In this document: positions 51,352 through 61,031 of the stretch, piece after piece
Numbering within the stretch: the first letter of the stretch is position 1
Layout: each line of letters opens with the position of its first letter
Assembly (NCBI RefSeq): GCF_003850245.1
Contig: NZ_CP031015.1
Span: forward strand, 1,116,001-1,180,000
Source: Microbacterium sp. ABRD28
GTDB lineage: Bacteria > Actinomycetota > Actinomycetes > Actinomycetales > Microbacteriaceae
DNA length: 64,000 nt
Direction: 5' to 3'
Program-made: the position numbers and the translations under genes
The notes under the pieces: model-generated
What the model was told of the DNA's origin: nothing
The model's input: the letters and a program-made list of their open reading frames with translations, nothing else
The model's database searches: none

Positions 51352-51903
51352 TCACCGCTTCGATCTGCGCCACCACGGTCGTGCGGGTGGGGCCTCGTCG
51401 GGAGCCGGCATCCGCGCCCGGCGGCGTGCTGCCCACTCCGCGACCTCGGCGTCGACGTCGCGGAGGGCGGTGACCACGGGCGGGCCGCCGAGCAGCTGCA
51501 TCCGTGCGAGCTTCACCCGTCGGTTGAAGTCCTCCACGGCCTCGCGCACGTCCTCCTCCCGCGAGAGGGCGTCCAGTCTCCCCGACAGTTCGGCGTCCTC
51601 GACCCGCAGGGTCAGCGCCGGGGGACCGAGCCCCGTCAGCTGCTCACGCTCGATCTTGCGACGGATCCACCAGTCCGGGTCGTGGGCGCGTCCGAGATCG
51701 GGGAGGGGCTTGCCGGCCCCGGGAAGGTCGTCGAAATCCCCTCGTCGGATCGCCTGCTGGATGGCGACCTCGACGTAGGCGGCGCGTTCCGCCGGAGTGG
51801 ACGTCGGCGCCTTTTCGAGGTTCTCGCCCGTCGCGTCCGGGGTCTCGTCCTGCTGCAGCCGTTCGACGCGGTAGCGCGCGGCGCGGAGCCTGGGATCCTC
51901 CAT
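51352..51903 (-). CDS. DUF1992 (DnaJ homologue C28-like) protein
   Basis: A 183-residue protein with the DUF1992 core: VEVAIQQAIRRGDFDDLPGA, GKPLPDLGRAHDPDWWIRRK and a helical C-terminus VREAVEDFNRRVKLARMQLL. The name comes from the eukaryotic DNAJC28 domain; bacterial function is unknown. ATG 51903 is the only start near the family N-terminus. It ends in a Pro/Arg-rich tail and lies between the SRPBCC and MFS genes. Confidence 0.83.
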   Translation of the reverse strand: MEDPRLRAARYRVERLQQDETPDATGENLEKAPTSTPAERAAYVEVAIQQAIRRGDFDDLPGAGKPLPDLGRAHDPDWWIRRKIEREQLTGLGPPALTLRVEDAELSGRLDALSREEDVREAVEDFNRRVKLARMQLLGGPPVVTALRDVDAEVAEWAARRRARMPAPDEAPPARPWWRRSKR

Positions 51904-51952
51904 GCTCGTCCACGGTACGCGCCCGAGGTGCCGAGCGGGCCGCACGCCGCAT

Positions 51953-53191
51953 TCAGCCGCCGAAGCGCAGCCGACGGCGCGGCGCCGACGCCGCGTCGAC
52001 GACACCCGCCAGCAGCACGATCGTCGCGGCGAGGAACGGCAGCGTCAGCGCGGCATCCGTTCCCAGGTACTCCGCGACGACGCCGGCCACCGCGGTCGAG
52101 GCCGACTGTCCGACGACGATGCCCGAGCCGAGCATCGTCATCACCGTCGACGAGCGCCCGAGAGGGCTCCGGTGGGCGGCGAGGCTGTACTGGGTGACGA
52201 GGGTCGGGCCGATGCCCACACCGATGAGGAGAAGGGTGAGGGTCATGGCCACCACGCTCGTTACGAACGGGAGCGCGAGGGTGCCGGTGACGAGAACGGC
52301 GGCGAAGACGATCCAGCGTGCGCCGAGCGTGAACCGGGCGGGGAACGCCGCGACGCCCAGCGCCAGCGCCGCCGAGCCGAGTCCCATCGCGCCGTAGACG
52401 ACGCCCGCCTGCTCGGCGATGCCGCGGTCGGCCATGAACGAGGTCAGCGAGGTGAGCATCGTGCCGAAGAAGAGGCCCATTCCCAGAGCTCCCACCACGG
52501 GTGCCGCGACCCGGATGAGCTCGCGCGCCGGGGCCGGTGCGGGGGCGCCATCACGGAGGCCGGCCTCGACGCGGGCGGACGGATGCAGCGCGAAGGCCGA
52601 CACGAAGATCACCGCGAGGGCTGCGGCGCCGAGGACGGGCGCGACGGGATCGAGCGTGGCGGCGAGGACGCCGACGAACACCGGTCCGAAGACGAAGACG
52701 ATCTCGTCGGCGGCCGACTCGTAGGCCATGGTGCCGCTGACAACGGCGTCCCGGCGGGCGGGATCGATGGCGCGGGTGATGATCCCCACGAGGCGGCTCC
52801 GCGAGAACGGGGCGACCTGGGGTGTGGACGCGCCGATGAGGAACCCGGCGGCCAGCACCGCCGCATCGGGCACCGGTGCGAATGCCAGCCACGCGATCGC
52901 GACGAGCAGCAGGCTGTTGACCAGACCCGCGCACAGCAGCACCCGTCGTTGACCGAACCGGTCTGCCGCCGCCCCCAGAAGGGGGCCGAACATCGCGGTT
53001 CCGAGGCCGGTCACCGCGGCGGTCACCCCGCCGAGGGCCAGCGAGTCGCGGGCCGAGACCACGAGGGTCAGGAGTCCGACGACCACCATGGCGAACGGCA
53101 GACGCGCGACGAGCGCGATGGGGAAGTACGACAGACCAGCGGCCCGGATCAGGGAGGTCGGGCGGGGCGCAGCAGAAGAAGTCATATGCAT
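51953..53191 (-). CDS. MFS transporter
   Basis: A 412-residue major-facilitator protein with 12 predicted spans. Motif A appears as GAAADRFGQRRVLL after helix 2, and LIGASTPQVAPFSRSRLVGI is typical of helix 4-5 in drug/metabolite exporters. The second half begins VAAPVVGALGMGLFFGTMLT. It probably exports a small molecule by proton antiport. ATG 53191 and ATG 53185 are both possible starts; neither has a clear ribosome site. Confidence 0.83.
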   Translation of the reverse strand: MHMTSSAAPRPTSLIRAAGLSYFPIALVARLPFAMVVVGLLTLVVSARDSLALGGVTAAVTGLGTAMFGPLLGAAADRFGQRRVLLCAGLVNSLLLVAIAWLAFAPVPDAAVLAAGFLIGASTPQVAPFSRSRLVGIITRAIDPARRDAVVSGTMAYESAADEIVFVFGPVFVGVLAATLDPVAPVLGAAALAVIFVSAFALHPSARVEAGLRDGAPAPAPARELIRVAAPVVGALGMGLFFGTMLTSLTSFMADRGIAEQAGVVYGAMGLGSAALALGVAAFPARFTLGARWIVFAAVLVTGTLALPFVTSVVAMTLTLLLIGVGIGPTLVTQYSLAAHRSPLGRSSTVMTMLGSGIVVGQSASTAVAGVVAEYLGTDAALTLPFLAATIVLLAGVVDAASAPRRRLRFGG

Positions 53192-53477
53192 CAGGTCGAT
53201 TCGGTCGGCCGCGCGGATCGTCGGGCGGCGTTTCGTGCCGCCTTTGCGCGAAGCGCGAGGTGATGCACAGAGCCCGATGAGTCTACCAAGCCCCCTTCCG
53301 CGGCAGCATCCGCGGCGTTCAGTGAACTCCCAGGATGCCGGCACCGCCGCGGAATCGCGGGCGTCTGCCGCGTGGACGGGTGGTGCTGGCGGGTCACGAC
53401 GCCATCCGATCGCGGGGGTTCTCCGGATCACCCCACGTGCGGCGGAAGTCGCACACGACAGATGGAAGGAAATGAGA
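53192..53477. other. 286-bp divergent region without a gene
   Basis: Lies between the MFS gene and the secreted repeat-protein gene. A short hairpin GGCGGC-N7-GCCGCC (53224-53242) is followed by TTT on the plus strand. GGAAGGA at 53464-53470 is the ribosome site of the next gene. Nothing else is recognised. Confidence 0.5.
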
Positions 53478-54002
53478 ATGCGTAAGAACATCACTCGCGC
53501 CGGAGTCTTCACTGCAGGCCTCGGAATCGCCGCCCTGACCGTGACCGGCCTGGCACTTCCGGCCAACGCCGACACCGTCTCGAGCGCCGACGAGACGCAG
53601 ACCACGGTGTCGGCTCTGACGACCCTCGAGGCCTTCCAGGACATCCTCAACGACGCGCTGCAGGCCAGCGGCAACTCCGCGCAGACCGGTGACGTGAGCG
53701 TCGACGGTGTCGACGGCGGGCTGGTCAACGGCCCGATCGTGAGCGGGCCCGTGGTGGACGACGTCGCCAACGGCCCGATCCTCTCGGGCAACGACACCCC
53801 GATCGCCTCGGGCAACGAGGTTCAGGCGCCGATCGCCTCGGGTAACGACACCTCGGTCGATGCCCCGATCGGTTCCGGCAACGAGGTCGCCTCGGGCAAC
53901 GACACCGACACCTCGATCGGCGACATCGGCGCCTCGGTCGGCGACGTCGTCGGCGATGTCTCCGGCGAGGTCGACGGCCTGGTCAGCGGCCTGCTCGACT
54001 GA
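53478..54002 (+). CDS. Secreted acidic SGN-repeat protein, unknown function
   Basis: A 174-residue protein with a clear signal peptide (RKNITRAG, hydrophobic core, cleavage after ANA near residue 32). The mature part has almost no basic residues or aromatics. After a short helical region come short repeats built on SGN: SGPVV, ILSGND, PIASGNE, PIASGND, PIGSGNE, VASGND, then a Gly/Asp/Val-rich tail. No cysteine or cell-wall anchor is present. ATG 53478 has GGAAGGA at seven-base spacing. It may be a small matrix or metal-binding surface protein; no family is recognised. A strong terminator follows. Confidence 0.75.
   Translation: MRKNITRAGVFTAGLGIAALTVTGLALPANADTVSSADETQTTVSALTTLEAFQDILNDALQASGNSAQTGDVSVDGVDGGLVNGPIVSGPVVDDVANGPILSGNDTPIASGNEVQAPIASGNDTSVDAPIGSGNEVASGNDTDTSIGDIGASVGDVVGDVSGEVDGLVSGLLD
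53772..53906 (+). repeat. Degenerate in-frame repeats encoding SGN units
   Basis: CCGATCGCCTCGGG(C/T)AACGA recurs within the gene with variants at about 53776-53795, 53798-53817, 53829-53848, 53864-53883 and 53886-53905. The repeats are imperfect and keep frame, so they probably arose by internal duplication. Confidence 0.7.
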
Positions 54003-54036
54003 CCCCCTGAACGGACGCCCCTCCTGGACGTCAAGA

Positions 54037-54069
54037 CGAAGCGGCGCCGGCGATCCCGGCGCCGCTTCG
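54037..54069. terminator. Bidirectional terminator hairpin
   Basis: CGAAGCGGCGCCGG and CCGGCGCCGCTTCG pair perfectly over 14 bp around a CGATC loop, between the convergent secreted-protein and epimerase genes. No T-run follows. Confidence 0.8.
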
Positions 54070-54092
54070 GCGTTCTGCGTCGGCGAACGCCC

Positions 54093-54941
54093 TCAGGAGA
54101 GCTCGGTCCGCCACGAATGGCGGGGCTCGTAGCCGAGCATCCGGCGCGCCTTGTCGATCGACAGCAGGGTGTCGTTCTCTCCGATCTCGCCGCGCACCCC
54201 GACGTCTGGGAACACCTCGGCGAGCAGTTCGGCGTTCGGGCGGGTCATCACGGTGTCGGCCGCCGCGATGATGAAGGGTTCGAATCCGGGCTCGGCCACG
54301 CGCAGTGCCCGCTCGATCGCCTGGGCGCCGTCGCGGGCGTCGATGTAGCCCCACAGGTTCCACTTACGGCGCCGGGGGTCGGCGTCGAACGACGGGAACT
54401 CGGCGTAGTCCTCGGGCACCATGACGTTCGAGAAGCGCAGTGCGGTGATCGAGAGGTCGGGGTGCCAGCGCACGAGCTCGCGCGCCATGCGCTCTTCGAG
54501 GGTCTTCACGAGCGAATAGACGCTCTCGGGACGCGGTTCGTACTCCTCGTCGACCGGGGCGTACGGCGGCGGCACGTCGAAGGGGAGACCCAGCACCGTC
54601 TCACTCGATGCGGCGACGATCCGGCGCACCCCCACGCGGATGGCGGCGTGGAAGACGTTGAAGGTCGCCGCCATGTTGTTGTGGAAGGTCGCCACGTCGC
54701 TGCGCAGTCCCGGTGCCGGGATCGCCCCCAGGTGCACCACGGCGTCGACACCGTCGTGCTGGTCGTTCACCGCGCCCAGCGCGTCGACGACCTGGCCGTA
54801 GTCGGTGAGATCGACCTGGACGAAACCCGGGCCGCGCTCGCCGGCGACGTCGAGGCCGATGGCCTCGATGCCGCCGGCGCGAAGTTCGCGGGCCACGACC
54901 GAGCCGAGCTTTCCGGATGAACCGGTGAGTGCGATGCGCAT
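54093..54941 (-). CDS. Extended SDR NAD-dependent epimerase/dehydratase
   Basis: A 282-residue sugar-nucleotide or uronate-type SDR. RIALTGSSGKLGSVVARELR is the NAD motif, VVHLGAIPAPG the second strand, IVAASSETVLG the catalytic serine region and YSLVKTLEERMA the YxxxK pair. It resembles uronate dehydrogenase/UDP-glucose epimerase-like enzymes. ATG 54941 starts the Rossmann fold directly, so longer upstream starts are rejected. It is divergent from the arabinose-locus LacI gene, 107 bp away, and may belong to the same sugar pathway. Confidence 0.82.
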   Translation of the reverse strand: MRIALTGSSGKLGSVVARELRAGGIEAIGLDVAGERGPGFVQVDLTDYGQVVDALGAVNDQHDGVDAVVHLGAIPAPGLRSDVATFHNNMAATFNVFHAAIRVGVRRIVAASSETVLGLPFDVPPPYAPVDEEYEPRPESVYSLVKTLEERMARELVRWHPDLSITALRFSNVMVPEDYAEFPSFDADPRRRKWNLWGYIDARDGAQAIERALRVAEPGFEPFIIAAADTVMTRPNAELLAEVFPDVGVRGEIGENDTLLSIDKARRMLGYEPRHSWRTELS

Positions 54942-55048
54942 CTGATCACCTTGCCATGTCAGCACGGCGGCGAGGGCCGGCTCAGGCGACCGCCCCTCGA
55001 GGACCACATCGGACGCCTCGCGCCGTCCGGCCGCTAACCTCGGTTGCC

Positions 55049-56059
55049 ATGACCGCTCCTGACGACCGGCGCGCCCGCCTCGGCATGCGCGAGGTCGCGG
55101 CTGCGGCCGGTGTCTCGCCGCAGACGGTGTCGCGCGTGCTGAACAATCACCCGCACATCCGTCCCGAGACGCGCGCCCGGGTGCTCGAGACCGTGAGCCG
55201 CCTCGGATACCGGGTGAACAACGCCGCCCGCGCGCTCGGCACGCGAAGCACCCGGACGCTCGGTGTGCTCGCCTCCGATGCCACCCTGTACGGACCCGCC
55301 GTCGGCATCGCCGCGCTGGACGCCGCCGCCCGCGAGCAGGGGCGCTGGATCGCCACCGCGTACGCGGACGCCGAAAGCGAGTCGTCCGTCATCGCCGCCG
55401 CCGACCGTCTCCTCACGCAGGGTGTCGACGGCATCATCGTGCTGGCCCCGCATCTCACGACCTCGGCGGCGTTGCGAAAGGCCCATCCCGACGTGCGTAT
55501 GGCCGCCCTTCACGAGGGAGAGGGTGCCGAGCGGCAGGCTGAGGGTGCCGCAGCCGCCGTCCGGCACCTCGTCGGCCTCGGCCATCGCCGCATCGCCCGG
55601 CTCGCCGGCCCTGCGGCGTGGAGCGAAGCGGTCAGCCGCGAGGCGGGCGCGGTCGCGGCCCTCACCGAAGCTGGCCTGGACACCACGTTGCGCTGGGAAG
55701 GGGACTGGACGGCAGCCACGGCGGCGGGGCTGAGTCAGGCGATCGCGGCTGCGGCACGAGAGCCGGACGGGCCGACCGCGGTCGTCGCCGCCAACGACCA
55801 GATGGCGCTCGGCGTGATCTCCGGGCTCCGCGCAGCGGGCGTCGAGGTGCCGGGGAGCGTGAGCGTGACGGGGTTCGACGACAATCCTGATGCGGCGTTC
55901 TACCGTCCCGCGCTCACGACGGTGCGTCTCGACGTCGCCGGCGAGGCGCGTCGCGCCGTCGCGGAAGTCCTCGGGGAGATCGACGCGCCGCCGCATCCGG
56001 CCGCTCCCACCCTCGTGCCGCGGGCCTCGACGACCCGCCCACCGACGCCGACGCCGTGA
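55049..56059 (+). CDS. LacI-family regulator of the arabinose operon
   Basis: A 336-residue LacI repressor: REVAAAAGVSPQTVSRVLNN is the HTH, HIRPETRARVLETVSRLGYR the hinge-proximal helix, and LGVLASDATLYGP begins the effector domain; VSVTGFDDNPDAAFYRPALT is the C-terminal landmark. There is no ribosome site before ATG 55049, but TAACCT eight bases upstream suggests a nearly leaderless message. It lies just before araD with a perfect LacI operator in the 94-bp gap, so it should repress the arabinose genes. Confidence 0.88.
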   Translation: MTAPDDRRARLGMREVAAAAGVSPQTVSRVLNNHPHIRPETRARVLETVSRLGYRVNNAARALGTRSTRTLGVLASDATLYGPAVGIAALDAAAREQGRWIATAYADAESESSVIAAADRLLTQGVDGIIVLAPHLTTSAALRKAHPDVRMAALHEGEGAERQAEGAAAAVRHLVGLGHRRIARLAGPAAWSEAVSREAGAVAALTEAGLDTTLRWEGDWTAATAAGLSQAIAAAAREPDGPTAVVAANDQMALGVISGLRAAGVEVPGSVSVTGFDDNPDAAFYRPALTTVRLDVAGEARRAVAEVLGEIDAPPHPAAPTLVPRASTTRPPTPTP

Positions 56060-56094
56060 TCGGACCACGGCCGCGCGCTCTGTACCCGCAAGAT

Positions 56095-56108
56095 TGTTAC
56101 CGGTAACA
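56095..56108. promoter_or_regulatory. LacI-family operator of the arabinose operon
   Basis: TGTTACCGGTAACA is a perfect 14-bp palindrome with the central CG step typical of LacI-family operators, 46 bp before the GTG of araD and just after the LacI regulator gene. Confidence 0.8.
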
Positions 56109-56153
56109 TGAGCACCGCCTGCGCCCCGCGCATCCGCCACCGAGGGAGGAATC

Positions 56154-56897
56154 GTGCCCAGCACCGATGCTGCGACACCGTCGTTCGACCCTGTCGTCCG
56201 TGAAGCCATCGAAACCGTCCGCGCTGACGTCGCGCGTCTTCACGGCGAACTCGTCCGGTACGGGCTCGTCGTCTGGACGGGCGGGAACGTCTCGGGCAGG
56301 GTGCCCGGCACCGACCTCTTCGTCATCAAGCCTTCCGGCGTCTCGTACGACGATCTCGACGCGCAGAACATGATCCTGTGCGACCTCGACGGCAACGTCG
56401 TGCCCGGGTCGGCGGGGAGCGAACGGAGCCCGTCCAGCGACACCGCAGCGCACGCCTACGTCTACCGGAACATGCCGGAGGTCGGCGGTGTGGTCCACAC
56501 CCACTCCACCTACGCCGTGGCATGGGCCGCGCGCGGCGAAGCGATCCCGTGCGTCATCACCGGGATGGCGGATGAATTCGGAGGTCCGATCCCGGTGGGA
56601 CCTTTCGCCATCATCGGCGACGACTCGATCGGCCGCGGAATCGTCGAGACGCTCCGCGGACACCGATCTCGGGCCGTGCTCATGCGCAACCACGGCCCCT
56701 TCACCATCGGGGTCTCCGCGAAGGACGCCGTGAAGGCCGCCGTCATGGTCGAGGATGCCGCGAGGACCATCCACATCGCACGCCAGGGGGGTCCTCTCAT
56801 CCCCATCCCGCAGGACTCGATCGATCGGCTTTACGACCGCTATCAGAACGTCTACGGGCAGAGCACCGACGATCGCCGTGAAGAGGACGCGCGATGA
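56154..56897 (+). CDS. araD: L-ribulose-5-phosphate 4-epimerase
   Basis: A 247-residue class II aldolase-fold epimerase. WTGGNVSGRVPGTDLFVIKP and PSGVSYDDLD form the substrate pocket, VVHTHSTYAVAWAARGEAIP supplies zinc histidines, and MRNHGPFTIG the third. It converts L-ribulose-5-phosphate to D-xylulose-5-phosphate, last step of arabinose use. The GTG follows GGAGG. It overlaps the kinase gene by four bases (ATGA). Confidence 0.9.
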   Translation: MPSTDAATPSFDPVVREAIETVRADVARLHGELVRYGLVVWTGGNVSGRVPGTDLFVIKPSGVSYDDLDAQNMILCDLDGNVVPGSAGSERSPSSDTAAHAYVYRNMPEVGGVVHTHSTYAVAWAARGEAIPCVITGMADEFGGPIPVGPFAIIGDDSIGRGIVETLRGHRSRAVLMRNHGPFTIGVSAKDAVKAAVMVEDAARTIHIARQGGPLIPIPQDSIDRLYDRYQNVYGQSTDDRREEDAR

Positions 56898-58480
56898 GTG
56901 CCGACGTCATCACCTCCGGCCGGACCGCCCTGGGCATCGAACTCGGCTCGACCCGGATCAAGGCGTGCCTCGTCGACGCCGACGATCCGACGGAGGTACT
57001 CGCGGTCGGCTCGCACGCCTGGGAGAACCGTTTCGAAGGGAGGACATGGACCTATGCGCTCGACGATGTCTGGAACGGTGTGCGCAGCGCCTACGCCGAC
57101 CTGGTTGCCGATGCCCAGCGGCGGCACGGCGTCGCGCTCGAGACGGTCGGGGCCATCGGCGTCTCGGCCATGATGCACGGCTACCTCGCCTTCGATGGCG
57201 AGGGTGAGCTGCTGACCCCGTTCCGCACATGGCGCAACACCACGACCGGACCCGCCGCCGAAGCGCTCTCGACGGCGTTCGACCAGAACATCCCGCTCCG
57301 CTGGTCGGTCGCCCACCTCTTCCAGGCGGTTCTCGACGGTGAGCCGCACGTTCCCGAGATCCGCCACCTCACCACCCTCGCGGGATACGTGCACGAGCAG
57401 CTGACGGGTCGGCGCGTGGTGGGCGTGGGAGACGCATCGGGCATGTTCCCGATAGACCCGGCGACGCGCGACTACGACCTCGGACTCATCGAGACTTTCG
57501 ATGGGATGGTCGCCGAGGCGGCACCGGGTTTGCGCATCGCCGCCCTCCTCCCACGGGTCCTGAAAGCGGGTGAGCCCGCCGGCACACTCACCGGGGCCGG
57601 GGCGGCTCGGCTCGACCCGACCGGGCGGCTGCGCCCCGGCATCCCGTTCTGTCCTCCGGAAGGCGACGCCGGAACCGGAATGGTGGCAACGAACGCCGTC
57701 GCGCCGCGCACCGGGAATGTCAGCGCCGGAACGAGCATCTTCGCGATGGTCGTGCTCGAAGGCGCGCTCGCCGCCGCGCACCACGAGATCGACATCGTCA
57801 CCACACCCGTCGGCGACCCGGTGGCGATGGTGCACTGCAACAACGGCGCGAGCGAGCTCGCGGAGTGGGCGGGGATGTTCGGCGACTTCACCGAGCGCGC
57901 CGGGTCGCCGCTCTCGTCCGACGAGGTTTTCGAGGTCCTTTTCCGCGCGGCGGAACAGGGCGACCCCGACGCCGGTGGATTGATCGCCTTCAACCAGCTC
58001 TCGGGCGAGCCGATCGTCGGTCTCGAGGAGGGGCGACCGTTGTTCGTGCGGACGCCCGAGAGTCGATTCACGCTCCCTAACGCGATCCGCGCGCAGCTCT
58101 ACGGAATGTTCGCGACGCTCGCGCTCGGCATGCGCGTGCTCTCGGATGAGGGAGTCGCGATCGACCGGATGTTCGCCCACGGTGGGGTCTTCCGCACCGC
58201 CGGGGTCGCCCAGCGGTTCCTCGCCGCCGCGATCGGCACTCCCATCGCCGTCGGCGATACCGCGGGTGAAGGGGGCCCGTGGGGGATGGCGGTGCTCGCC
58301 GCCCACCTTTTGCACGCCGATGGGTCGACGCTCTCCGACTACCTCGACAGGCACGTCTTCGCCGACGCGAAGACCGTGACCGTCGATCCCCAGCCCGACG
58401 ACGTCGCCGGGTTCACCCGGTTCCTCGGACGCTACGAGGCGGCTCTCGCCGTCGAGCGCGCCGCCGTCGCCGCCCTCTGA
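56894..58480 (+). CDS. FGGY-family carbohydrate kinase, probable L-ribulokinase
   Basis: A 528-residue FGGY kinase. [18 protein letters not shown] is the phosphate-1 motif, [14 protein letters not shown] and FRTWRNTTT line the sugar site, [20 protein letters not shown] is the FGGY C-terminal signature. Position between araD and araA makes L-ribulose the likely substrate, although the sequence is not the classical AraB form and xylulose cannot be excluded. It starts inside the araD stop (ATGA) and ends 26 bp before araA. Confidence 0.85.
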   Translation: MSADVITSGRTALGIELGSTRIKACLVDADDPTEVLAVGSHAWENRFEGRTWTYALDDVWNGVRSAYADLVADAQRRHGVALETVGAIGVSAMMHGYLAFDGEGELLTPFRTWRNTTTGPAAEALSTAFDQNIPLRWSVAHLFQAVLDGEPHVPEIRHLTTLAGYVHEQLTGRRVVGVGDASGMFPIDPATRDYDLGLIETFDGMVAEAAPGLRIAALLPRVLKAGEPAGTLTGAGAARLDPTGRLRPGIPFCPPEGDAGTGMVATNAVAPRTGNVSAGTSIFAMVVLEGALAAAHHEIDIVTTPVGDPVAMVHCNNGASELAEWAGMFGDFTERAGSPLSSDEVFEVLFRAAEQGDPDAGGLIAFNQLSGEPIVGLEEGRPLFVRTPESRFTLPNAIRAQLYGMFATLALGMRVLSDEGVAIDRMFAHGGVFRTAGVAQRFLAAAIGTPIAVGDTAGEGGPWGMAVLAAHLLHADGSTLSDYLDRHVFADAKTVTVDPQPDDVAGFTRFLGRYEAALAVERAAVAAL

Positions 58481-58506
58481 CCATCCGATTCGAAGGAAGA
58501 CCCGTC

Positions 58507-60012
58507 ATGCCGTCACTGTCCACCTCTCTCGACGCCTACGAGGTGTGGTTCGTCACCGGAAGCCAGACCCTCTACGGCGAGGAGACGCTCCGTCAGGTCG
58601 CCGAACAGTCGCAGCAGGTCGTCACGGGGCTCGATGGCCTGCCCGTTCGTGTCGTCTGGAAGCCCGTGCTGAAGGATGCCGACTCGATCCGCCGGCTCGC
58701 GCTCGAGGTGAACGCACGCGACGAGGTCATCGGCATCATCGCCTGGATGCACACGTTCAGTCCGGCGAAGATGTGGATCGCCGGGCTCGACGCACTGCAC
58801 AAGCCCCTGCTGCACCTCCACACCCAGGCGAATGTCGAGCTGCCGTGGGCGGATATCGACTTCGACTTCATGAACTTGAACCAGGCTGCCCACGGCGACC
58901 GCGAGTTCGGCTACATCCAGACCCGACTGGGCGTCGCCCGCAAGACCGTCGTCGGACACGTGTCGAACCCGGCCGTCCGCCAGCAGGTCGAGGACTGGCA
59001 GCGGGCCGCGGCAGGGTGGGCGGCTGCGCGGTCTCTGAAACTCGCGCGGTTCGGTGACAACATGCGCTATGTCGCCGTCACCGAGGGCGACAAGACCGAG
59101 GCAGAGCTGCGCTTCGGCGTTCAGGTGAACACCTGGGGAGTCAACGAGCTCGCCGCTGCCGTCGCCGACGCCTCTTCGGCCGACGTCGACGCGCTCGTCG
59201 ACGAATACGTCACAAGCTACGACGTCGCCGCCGAACTGCTGCCGGGCGGTGACCGCCATCAGAGCCTCCGGGACGGCGCCGCGATCGAGGTCGGTCTCCG
59301 CTCCTTCCTCGAGACGGGTGGCTTCGGCGCGTTCACGACCTCGTTCGAAGACCTCGGCGCCCTCACGCAGCTCCCCGGCCTCGCCGTGCAGCGGCTCATG
59401 GCCGAGGGCTACGGCTTCGGCGCGGAGGGCGACTGGAAGACCGCCATCCTCGTCCGTGTCGCTAATGTCATGGGCGCCGGCCGCCCCGGTGGCGCGAGCC
59501 TCATGGAGGACTACACCTACGACCTGGTGCCCGGGTCCGAACGCATCCTCGGCGCGCACATGCTCGAGGTCGCGCCGTCGCTGACGACGCGCAAGCCGCG
59601 CCTCGAGGTGCACCCGCTGGGGATCGGCGGAAAGGCCGATCCCGTCCGGCTTGTCTTCACCGCAGACCCGGGGCCGGCCCTCGTCGTCGCCATGAGCGAC
59701 ATGCGCGACCGGTTCCGCCTGGTTGCCAACGTCGTCGAGAACGTCGACGCGCCTGACCTCCCGCGGCTGCCGGTCGGTCGCGCCGTGTGGAAGCCCGCGC
59801 CTGACTTCGCCACCTCGGCGGCCTGCTGGCTGGCGGCCGGTGCCGCGCACCATACTGTGATGACGACGGCTGTGGGCGTGGAGGTCTTCCGGGACTTCGC
59901 CGAGATCGCCCGCACCGAGTTCGTCGTCATCGACGAGCAGACCACCGTCCGTGATTTCCAGCGGGAGCTCCGGTGGAACCAGGCCTACTACCGACTCGCG
60001 CAGGGAATCTGA
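58507..60012 (+). CDS. araA: L-arabinose isomerase
   Basis: A 501-residue isomerase, the standard length. [20 protein letters not shown] is the AraA N-terminus, [20 protein letters not shown] and [20 protein letters not shown] are diagnostic core segments, and later [20 protein letters not shown] and [18 protein letters not shown] complete the metal-dependent active site. It converts L-arabinose to L-ribulose in the cytosol. ATG 58507 is preceded by GAAGGAAG. Confidence 0.95.
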   Translation: MPSLSTSLDAYEVWFVTGSQTLYGEETLRQVAEQSQQVVTGLDGLPVRVVWKPVLKDADSIRRLALEVNARDEVIGIIAWMHTFSPAKMWIAGLDALHKPLLHLHTQANVELPWADIDFDFMNLNQAAHGDREFGYIQTRLGVARKTVVGHVSNPAVRQQVEDWQRAAAGWAAARSLKLARFGDNMRYVAVTEGDKTEAELRFGVQVNTWGVNELAAAVADASSADVDALVDEYVTSYDVAAELLPGGDRHQSLRDGAAIEVGLRSFLETGGFGAFTTSFEDLGALTQLPGLAVQRLMAEGYGFGAEGDWKTAILVRVANVMGAGRPGGASLMEDYTYDLVPGSERILGAHMLEVAPSLTTRKPRLEVHPLGIGGKADPVRLVFTADPGPALVVAMSDMRDRFRLVANVVENVDAPDLPRLPVGRAVWKPAPDFATSAACWLAAGAAHHTVMTTAVGVEVFRDFAEIARTEFVVIDEQTTVRDFQRELRWNQAYYRLAQGI

Positions 60013-60017
60013 CTTCT

Positions 60018-60962
60018 ATGGCATCGCACTCCGTCTCGGGCACCCAGCACTCCCTTCGCGCGGGCGATTACGAGGCCTGCATCGCCAGCGTCGGCGCGAC
60101 GCTGCGGTGTCTGACCTTCCAGGGCCGCGACCTCGTCGTGCCGTTCGGCGCCGACGAGGTGCGTCCCTCGTACCGTGGGGCGACGCTCGCGCCGTGGCCG
60201 AACCGGGTCGTCGACGGCATCTACACCTTCCGTGGCGTCGAACGTCGCGTCGCGCTGACCGAGCCGACGCGCGGGCATGCGCTGCACGGCCTGGCGTCGT
60301 GGCTCGACTTCGAAGCGATCGACAAGGGCCCGAGCCACGTCACGCTCGCGGCGACCATCGTCGCGCAGACCGGCTACCCCTGGGAGCTCGGACTCGAGAC
60401 GACCTTCCAGCTCGCGGCCGACGGCCTCACCCAGACGGTGCGGGTGCACAACCACAGCGACGAGCCCGCACCGTGGGGGACGGGGCCCCACCCCTATCTC
60501 GTCGCCGGCCCCGGACTCGTCGACGAGTGGTCGCTCGAGCTCCCTGCCGACGACGTTCTCACCGTCACCGATGACCGGCTGATCCCCGTCTCGCTCGAGC
60601 CGGCCGAGACTGCCGGCGCCGAGCGATTCGACTTCCGCCGTGCTCGGCGGATCGGTCAGGTCGAGATCGACCACGCCTACACCGGGTTCGCCCGGGATGA
60701 CGACGGCTTCGCCTCCGTGCGGGTGACCGCGCCCGACGGCACCGGGGTCGCGATGACCTGGGACACGGCCTGCCCGTGGGCCCAGATCCACACCGCCGAC
60801 AAGCCCGACAAGGCCGTCTCGCGCCTGGGCCTCGCCGTCGAGCCGATGACCTGCGCGCCCGATGCGTTCAACGCCAGCCGCTACGACTTCGACGCCGGTC
60901 TCATCGAACTGGGGCCGGGCGCGTCATCCGCAGCCTCCTGGCGGATCTCCGCCATCGCCTGA
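60018..60962 (+). CDS. Aldose 1-epimerase (mutarotase)
   Basis: A 314-residue galactose-mutarotase-like protein: YEACIASVGATLRCLTF, YRGATLAPWPNRVVDGIYTF, HALHGLASWLDFEAI with the catalytic His, and GTGPHPYLVAGPG with the second His. The C-terminal segment LAVEPMTCAPDAFN holds the catalytic Glu. It speeds anomer exchange, here probably of arabinose or galactose for isomerisation. It begins five bases after araA, so it closes the operon. Confidence 0.87.
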   Translation: MASHSVSGTQHSLRAGDYEACIASVGATLRCLTFQGRDLVVPFGADEVRPSYRGATLAPWPNRVVDGIYTFRGVERRVALTEPTRGHALHGLASWLDFEAIDKGPSHVTLAATIVAQTGYPWELGLETTFQLAADGLTQTVRVHNHSDEPAPWGTGPHPYLVAGPGLVDEWSLELPADDVLTVTDDRLIPVSLEPAETAGAERFDFRRARRIGQVEIDHAYTGFARDDDGFASVRVTAPDGTGVAMTWDTACPWAQIHTADKPDKAVSRLGLAVEPMTCAPDAFNASRYDFDAGLIELGPGASSAASWRISAIA

Positions 60963-61031
60963 CGGGGCGTCGACGGGCCTTCCTCCCGGCCGATCGGCCC
61001 CGACCGGTAGCCTGGGAGCGAGGGGGTGACG

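Noticed and set aside
53772..53906. CRISPR array
   Set aside because: The repeats are in-frame coding repeats with no constant spacer length and no cas genes.
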